DNA from: Bradyrhizobium ottawaense
GTDB lineage: Bacteria > Pseudomonadota > Alphaproteobacteria > Rhizobiales > Xanthobacteraceae
Direction: 5' to 3'
Assembly: GCF_900099825.1 (NCBI RefSeq)
Contig: NZ_LT629693.1
Location: 7,637,001 to 7,701,000 of the forward strand
DNA length: 64,000 bases
The position numbers and the translations under genes were made by a program. Shown here piece after piece: positions 59,447 through 64,000 of the stretch; within the stretch, counting starts at the first letter, position 1, and each line of letters starts with the position of its first letter. The notes below the pieces were generated by a model, which ran no database searches, was not told the DNA's origin, and saw only the letters and a list, made by a program, of their open reading frames with translations.

Positions 59447-61354
59447 CTAGATCTCGATCTCCGTCCCGAACTCGACCACCTGCTTGGTCGGCACGCCGAA
59501 GAACGCCGCCGTGCGTTCGGCGTTGCGCTGCAGGAATGCGAACAGCGATTCCCGCCACACCCACATGCCCGGAATATCCTCGCGCGGGATGATGGTCTCG
59601 CGGCCGATGTAATAGGTGATGTCGGTGAGGTCGATGCCGGGCAGCTTGCCCTGCTGGCAGGCGAGGATCAGTCCGTCATAGATCGTCGGATACTGCATGA
59701 AACCGTAATGCAGGATGACGCGCATGATGCCGGGGATCACCTCGATCACCTCGGCGCGATCCTCGTCCGGGATGCGCGGGGATTCCTCGATCAGCACGGT
59801 GACCAGCACCACGCGCTGGTGCAGCACGTGGTTGTGCTTGACGAATTCCGTCAGCGCCAGCGGCACGCCCTTGGGCGAGGACGCCAGGAACACGGCGGTG
59901 CCCGACAACCGCGCATGGCACTTGTTGACGGCGGTCTCGATCAGGTCTTCTTCCGGCTGGCGCAGCTTGCCGCGTGCCGCCTCGACCAGTTTGACGCCGC
60001 TGCGCCAGGTCAGCATCACGAAGGCGACGGCGGCCGCGAGCAGCAGCGGAAACCAGCCGCCTTCGAACAGCTTCACGGAGTTCGCGGCGAAGAAGATGCA
60101 GTCGATGATGAAGAAGAACCCGTTGACCGCGATCACGATGAACGGCGAATAGCCCCACTGGATCGCAACCAGGGCGGCCAACAGCGTCGTGATCGCCATC
60201 AGCAGCGACACCGCGATGCCATAGGCGCCGGCCAGCGCATCCGAGGTGCCGAAGCTGAGCACGGCGCCGAGCGTGGCGGCGGCCAATAGCCAGTTCACCA
60301 GCGGCACATAGATTTGCCCGATCGCGTCGCTGGTGGTGTGCCGGATCTGCATCCGCGGCAGGAAGCCGAGCTGGATCGATTGCTGGGTCAGCGAAAACAC
60401 CCCCGAAATGATCGCCTGCGACGCGATCACGGTGGCGAGTGCGGCGAAGGCGACCAGGGGGTAATGCACCCAGTCGGGTGCGAGCTGAAAGAACGGATTG
60501 TCGATCGCGGTAGGGTCTGAAATCAGCAGGCCCGCCTGGCCGAAATAGTTCAGCACCAGGGCGGGCAGCGCGATGGCGAACCAGGCCAGCCGGATCGGGA
60601 AGCGCCCGAAATGGCCCATGTCGGCGTACATCGCCTCGCCGCCGGTCACGGCCAGAAACGCGGCGCCGAGAATCGCGAAGGAGATATGGAAATCCTGGTG
60701 GATCAGGAAATTGAAGGCATAGAGCGGACTGAGGGCTTCAAGCACCACCGGCGCCTTGACGATGCCGTGGACGCCGAGCGCGGCCAGCACGGCGAACCAC
60801 CCGACCATGACCGGGCCGAAGATCTGGCCGATCACCCTGGTGCCTTGCTTCTGCATGACGAACAGGCCGATCAGAATCACGACCGTGATCGGCACCACGG
60901 CGGGCGCCAGCGATGGCGCATCCACTTTCAGGCCCTCGATGGCGCTCAGTACCGAAATCGCCGGCGTAATAGCGCCGTCGCCGTACAGAAGCGCGGCGCC
61001 GATCAGGCCGACCACCAAAAGGTGCGCGCGCCACGTCCCCGGCTGCGCGTTGCGCGCGGACAGCAACGCCAGCAAGGCGACGATGCCGCCTTCGCCGCGA
61101 TTGTCGGCGCGCAAGATCAGCAGCGCGTATTTGATCGAAATGATCAGGATCAGCGCCCACAGGATCAGCGACACCACGCCGAGGATGGCCGCATGCGTCA
61201 GCGGCCCGCCATGGCTCGCAGCCTTGGCGGCTTCCTTCAGCGCATAAAGCGGGCTGGTGCCGATGTCGCCATAGACGACACCGAGGGCGCCGATCGTGGC
61301 TGCTGCGGGAAGGACACTGGAATGGCCGGAGGTTGCAACTGGCGTACTGGTCAC
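59447..61354 (-). CDS. kup: low-affinity potassium uptake protein Kup
   Basis: Proton-coupled potassium importer of the KUP/HAK/KT family; 635 residues with about 12 helices and a C-terminal cytoplasmic domain. Marks are GALGVVYGDIGTSPLYALKE near the N-terminus, LLYGDGAITPAISVLSA and the late YYIGRETIIP. The start is GTG at 61354 with poor ribosome site; an internal start is not evident. It converges with gyrA. Confidence 0.95.
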   Translation of the reverse strand: MTSTPVATSGHSSVLPAAATIGALGVVYGDIGTSPLYALKEAAKAASHGGPLTHAAILGVVSLILWALILIISIKYALLILRADNRGEGGIVALLALLSARNAQPGTWRAHLLVVGLIGAALLYGDGAITPAISVLSAIEGLKVDAPSLAPAVVPITVVILIGLFVMQKQGTRVIGQIFGPVMVGWFAVLAALGVHGIVKAPVVLEALSPLYAFNFLIHQDFHISFAILGAAFLAVTGGEAMYADMGHFGRFPIRLAWFAIALPALVLNYFGQAGLLISDPTAIDNPFFQLAPDWVHYPLVAFAALATVIASQAIISGVFSLTQQSIQLGFLPRMQIRHTTSDAIGQIYVPLVNWLLAAATLGAVLSFGTSDALAGAYGIAVSLLMAITTLLAALVAIQWGYSPFIVIAVNGFFFIIDCIFFAANSVKLFEGGWFPLLLAAAVAFVMLTWRSGVKLVEAARGKLRQPEEDLIETAVNKCHARLSGTAVFLASSPKGVPLALTEFVKHNHVLHQRVVLVTVLIEESPRIPDEDRAEVIEVIPGIMRVILHYGFMQYPTIYDGLILACQQGKLPGIDLTDITYYIGRETIIPREDIPGMWVWRESLFAFLQRNAERTAAFFGVPTKQVVEFGTEIEI

Positions 61355-61498
61355 TGGCGCGCCCTCATTGGCACCGCGCTGGCCGGATCATCCGGAAGGC
61401 GCGGTCAATCGCCAGTCTGCGACGAGACGTCGCAAATTACCATGGGGATTACGCGTTCGAAACAGACCGCCCAGCTCTGCGCACGGCCGAATCGAAGA

Positions 61499-61524
61499 GG
61501 TCCTCAAGGGGCATCTTGAGGACC
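61499..61524 (-). terminator. hairpin after the small secreted protein gene
   Basis: GGTCCTCAAG and CTTGAGGACC form a perfect 10-bp stem with a 6-base loop, 55 bases beyond the stop of the minus-strand gene at 61579. No strong T run follows. It might also lie in the kup promoter region upstream of 61354. Confidence 0.45.
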
Positions 61525-61578
61525 TCAATCCAGAGCAATCTGGAAGAAATAGAGTGTCGTTGTTGGGTTTGCGGAGCC

Positions 61579-61839
61579 CTACGGGTTGCGGTCGGCGGTA
61601 ACCAGACGCGCTTCGTCGATCGGCGCCGCCTTGGTGCCGGCAACGCGCAGGCAGGAAGCCTCGAAATTCGGCCAGGCCTGCTGCGAGCAGTCCCTGCCGA
61701 CCGCGCGGACGTCCAGCCGGTCGGCCTTGGTGAGGGCCTGGGGTACGCTGGCTTCGACCGTGGGGGCGAAGCCGGGCAACACGGTGAGCGCGGTGGCAAT
61801 GAACGCAGCAATAGCGATGGCGGAAAGAGCCTTGATCAT
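61579..61839 (-). CDS. small secreted hypothetical protein
   Basis: Protein of 86 residues with a signal peptide (MIKALSAIAIAAFIATALTV, cut near VEASVP). The mature part has LTKADRLDVRAVGRDCSQQAWPNFEASCLR, quoted in two parts: KADRLDVR and CSQQAWPNFEASCL with two Cys 13 residues apart that likely form a disulfide. Proteins with this CxxQxWPxxxxxCL pattern are frequent in the Bradyrhizobium group, from memory; function unknown. Confidence 0.8.
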   Translation of the reverse strand: MIKALSAIAIAAFIATALTVLPGFAPTVEASVPQALTKADRLDVRAVGRDCSQQAWPNFEASCLRVAGTKAAPIDEARLVTADRNP

Positions 61840-61955
61840 GACGGTCCCCTGTCATGGGCCTTCGCGGCCCGTCGTTTCGTTGGTTGAACTTCTAGCCAGC
61901 GCAAGTTTCCGGGAGTCTTCGCCACTCCGAGAAATGGTTTCGTCCCGGCTGAGTT

Positions 61956-61988
61956 TTGTTTCGTCGTCCATTGACCGACGAAACAAAG
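61956..61988. promoter_or_regulatory. 12-bp perfect inverted repeat TTTGTTTCGTCG-N9-CGACGAAACAAA
   Basis: Arms 61956-61967 and 61977-61988 match perfectly round a 9-base spacer. It lies in the 273-base divergent space between the small secreted protein gene and coaD, ~117 bases from the former and 125 from the latter. TTTCGTC also occurs nearby at 61939. An operator is the simplest reading; a stem in a leader RNA is another. Confidence 0.5.
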
Positions 61989-62112
61989 GCCGGTTGCCAA
62001 GCAGACGCCGTGACCCCGGGGCTGGTTCATTGGCCGAGGCCAAATAAAAACCCGGGCAGACAGGGAACCGGGCCGGCTTGCCCGGCCGCCCGGGGCGGGG
62101 TAGACGGGGCCT

Positions 62113-62610
62113 ATGCCCCGTATCGCGCTCTATCCCGGGTCTTTCGACCCCGTCACCAATGGCCACCTCGACGTGGTCAGACACGCCGTCGGCCTCTGCG
62201 ACCGGTTGATCGTCGCTATTGGGGTCCATCCCGGCAAAAAGCCGCTGTATTCGACCGAAGAACGCCTGGACATGGTCCGGGCGGTATTCGGGCCGGTCGC
62301 CGCCAAGGCCGGCTGCGGCTTTGAGGCCACCACCTACGACAATCTCACCGTCACGGCGGCCCAGAAGGCCGGCGCGACCATCATGGTTAGGGGCCTGCGC
62401 GACGGCACCGACCTCGATTATGAGATGCAGTTGAACGGCATGAACGAGACCATGGCACCCGAAGTGCAGACGGTATTCGTTCCCGCCTCGGCGGCGGTCC
62501 GCCCGATCACCGCCACACTGATACGGCAAATCGCCGCCATGGGCGGGGACGTTTCCGCGTTCGTGCCGCCGTCGGTCGTCGCCAGTCTGAAGACCAAGTT
62601 TTCCCGCTGA
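62113..62610 (+). CDS. coaD: phosphopantetheine adenylyltransferase
   Basis: Fourth step of coenzyme A synthesis: 4'-phosphopantetheine plus ATP to dephospho-CoA; 165 residues. The nucleotidyltransferase motif is [18 protein letters not shown] (TxGH), with [14 protein letters not shown] for substrate binding and the late [15 protein letters not shown] in place of the ISSSxxR loop. cyclophilin genes follow on the same strand 38 bases on. Confidence 0.96.
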   Translation: MPRIALYPGSFDPVTNGHLDVVRHAVGLCDRLIVAIGVHPGKKPLYSTEERLDMVRAVFGPVAAKAGCGFEATTYDNLTVTAAQKAGATIMVRGLRDGTDLDYEMQLNGMNETMAPEVQTVFVPASAAVRPITATLIRQIAAMGGDVSAFVPPSVVASLKTKFSR

Positions 62611-62648
62611 CGCGCGGCGCACCCCGACCTCTTGATCCCGGAGTTGTC

Positions 62649-63209
62649 ATGATCCGTATTCTCGCTTTCGTTGCCGCGCTTATCTGCGCGGCTCCCGCGA
62701 TCGCTCAGCCGCTGCCCGCCAATCTCGACAAGGCGAATGCGATCGTGATCGACACCACCAAGGGCCGCATCGTGATCAAGCTGCGGACCGACGTCGCCCC
62801 TGAACACGCCGAGCGCATCAAGTTGCTCGCGCGGGAGGGCTATTACAACAACGTGCCGTTCCACCGGGTGATCGGCGGCTTTATGGCACAGACCGGCGAC
62901 GGTAAGAATTTCAACGGTACCGGCGGTTCCAAGTATCCCAACTTGAAAGCCGAATTTTCCAAAGTGCCGTTCACACGCGGCATCGTCGGCATGGCGCGCG
63001 CAGGCAGCCCCGACTCCGCCAACTCGCAGTTCTTCATCATGTTCGATACCGGCTCCAGCCTGAACAACCAGTACACGGTGGTCGGCGAAGTCGTTTCCGG
63101 CATGGACGTGGTCGACAAGCTGAAGAAGGCGCCGGAGGGGTCGCCGAGCGGGTCGGTCACCGACCCCGACAAGATGGTGAAGGTGCAAGTCGCATCCGAC
63201 ATCAAGTGA
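62649..63209 (+). CDS. peptidyl-prolyl cis-trans isomerase, exported cyclophilin
   Basis: Periplasmic cyclophilin of 186 residues that isomerises Xaa-Pro bonds. A signal peptide is clear (MIRILAFVAALICAAPAIAQ, cut after AIA). Active-site elements are FHRVIGGFMAQTGD, MARAGSPDSANSQFFI and NNQYTVVGEV; the Arg of FHR and the QFF are intact. GAGTTGTC precedes the start weakly. It is PpiA-like by place; the symbol is left open. Confidence 0.92.
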   Translation: MIRILAFVAALICAAPAIAQPLPANLDKANAIVIDTTKGRIVIKLRTDVAPEHAERIKLLAREGYYNNVPFHRVIGGFMAQTGDGKNFNGTGGSKYPNLKAEFSKVPFTRGIVGMARAGSPDSANSQFFIMFDTGSSLNNQYTVVGEVVSGMDVVDKLKKAPEGSPSGSVTDPDKMVKVQVASDIK

Positions 63210-63213
63210 CGCC

Positions 63214-63654
63214 ATGGCCGTGCGCCGCAGCAAGCCACTCGCCTGGTTTGCCGCGGTGCTGCTGTGGCTCCTATGGTCCGGCGAGGTGCGGGCCGAGCCG
63301 CCGGCGCTCGACACGCTCAAGGACATTTTCGCCAGATTGCATTCCTGCTGGAAGCCGCCGCCGGCCTCGCTCGCCAACCCGACCGACATCACGGTCGTCG
63401 TCAGTTTCAACCGCGAGGGCGTCATTCTCGGCCATCCCCGGATCACCTATGAATCCGAGCAGGCCAGCGACAACGACCGGCTACAGTACCGGATCGCCGT
63501 GATGGAAACATTGCAACGCTGTACGCCGTTGCCATTTACCGAGGGACTGGGCGGTGCCGTTGCCGGCCGGCCTTTGGCGATCCCTTTCAGAACCCGCAAA
63601 CGTCCACCCAAACCTGAAGAGAAACGAGCATGGCTGATACAGAAAACACTTTGA
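63214..63654 (+). CDS. hypothetical exported protein between two cyclophilins
   Basis: Protein of 146 residues with an N-terminal leader (MAVRRSKPLAWFAAVLLWLL, cut near VRAEP) and a small domain with Cys in HSCWKPP and RCTPLPF. The middle (ITVVVSFNREGVILGHPRITYE) resembles the C-terminal TonB/TolA-like fold in its order of strands, which is a loose guess. It starts 4 bases after the exported cyclophilin, and its last 25 bases overlap the start of the next one. Confidence 0.75.
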   Translation: MAVRRSKPLAWFAAVLLWLLWSGEVRAEPPALDTLKDIFARLHSCWKPPPASLANPTDITVVVSFNREGVILGHPRITYESEQASDNDRLQYRIAVMETLQRCTPLPFTEGLGGAVAGRPLAIPFRTRKRPPKPEEKRAWLIQKTL

Positions 63655-64000
63655 TCCTTGAAACCACCCAGGGGCCCGTCACCATTGAAATGCGTCCCGA
63701 TCTGGCCCCGGGCCACGTCGCCCGGATCAAGGAACTGGTGCGTGAAGGATTCTACGACGGCATCGTGTTCCACCGCGTGATCGAAGGCTTCATGGCCCAG
63801 ACCGGCTGTCCGCAGGGCACCGGTACCGGCGGCTCCGGCAAGAAGCTGAAGGCCGAGTTCAACAAGGAACCGCATGTCCGCGGCACCACCTCGATGGCGC
63901 GCGCGGCAAGCCCGGACTCCGGCGACAGCCAGTTCTTCATCTGCTTCGACGACGCCTCGTTCCTCAACAACCAGTACACGGTGTGGGGCAAGGTCACGTC
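63630..64000 (+). CDS. ppiB: peptidyl-prolyl cis-trans isomerase, cytoplasmic cyclophilin (5' part)
   Basis: Cut by the window end; the first ~123 residues are present of ~155 expected. It starts with ATG at 63630 behind AGAGAAACGAGC inside the preceding gene. No signal peptide. FHRVIEGFMAQTG, ARAASPDSGDSQFFI and NNQYTVWGKV mark it as a PpiB-type cyclophilin. It is a paralogue of the exported enzyme two genes upstream. Confidence 0.93.
   Translation, partial: MADTENTLILETTQGPVTIEMRPDLAPGHVARIKELVREGFYDGIVFHRVIEGFMAQTGCPQGTGTGGSGKKLKAEFNKEPHVRGTTSMARAASPDSGDSQFFICFDDASFLNNQYTVWGKVT

Overview
The window looks like a chromosomal segment of an alphaproteobacterium of the Bradyrhizobium/Rhodopseudomonas/Afipia group. 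Pointers are high G+C with long antisense shadow frames, tatABC next to scpAB and nagZ, a DUF1127 protein, paired Omp25/31-type barrels, GAAC-N7-GAAC LexA boxes before uvrA and ssb, and several classes of short palindromic intergenic repeats. Genus is an inference from gene content and remembered family features; no search was run.

Layout. 1-6.8 kb: end of an RND efflux pump, a hybrid histidine kinase whose stop codon lies in the target duplication of an IS481-family element, an SBF-type transporter and a divergent LysR regulator. 7.7-18.8 kb: a dense housekeeping block: erpA, then dgt, argS, a SPOR-domain protein, nagZ, scpA, scpB, tatA, tatB, tatC, serS. 18.8-23.5 kb: a Pro-rich protein, surE, a FATGUY-like single-domain response regulator on the opposite strand, pcm, and an NlpD-like LysM/degenerate-LytM protein; this keeps the surE-pcm-nlpD order known from enterobacteria. 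Three paired palindromic repeats mark the borders in this block. 23.7-31.8 kb: DUF815 ATPase, then yajC-secD-secF followed by two proteins whose families include human complex I assembly factors (NDUFAF3 and NDUFAF6 types), then trmFO with a kinase/AMP-binding-C fusion on the minus strand.

32-43.4 kb: mostly small, secreted or membrane proteins (DUF1127, a Met-rich secreted peptide, a lytic transglycosylase, DUF2189, DUF3597, a fumarylacetoacetase-family hydrolase with a Tat-like leader, a GNAT protein, a TPR protein, an SPW protein), a 42-residue protein with two CxxCxGxG motifs, an AMP-dependent acyl-CoA synthetase and a tandem PPC/DUF296-like protein. A 34-bp perfect palindrome sits at 37021-37054. 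43.4-50.3 kb is an accessory islet: degenerate repeats, two IS110-family transposases, an AAA ATPase, two divergent paralogous ABC substrate-binding proteins with no permease, and a second copy of the 3' end of the ATPase gene.

50.3-64 kb returns to core genes: uvrA and ssb with predicted LexA boxes, two tandem outer-membrane barrel genes with identical terminators, gyrA, kup, coaD and two cyclophilins (one exported, one cytoplasmic and cut by the window end). I saw no tRNA, rRNA or CRISPR array. The items most worth checking are the kinase/AMP-binding-C fusion beside trmFO, the complex I assembly-factor-like pair in the sec operon, the mosaic duplication around the substrate-binding genes, and the palindromes.
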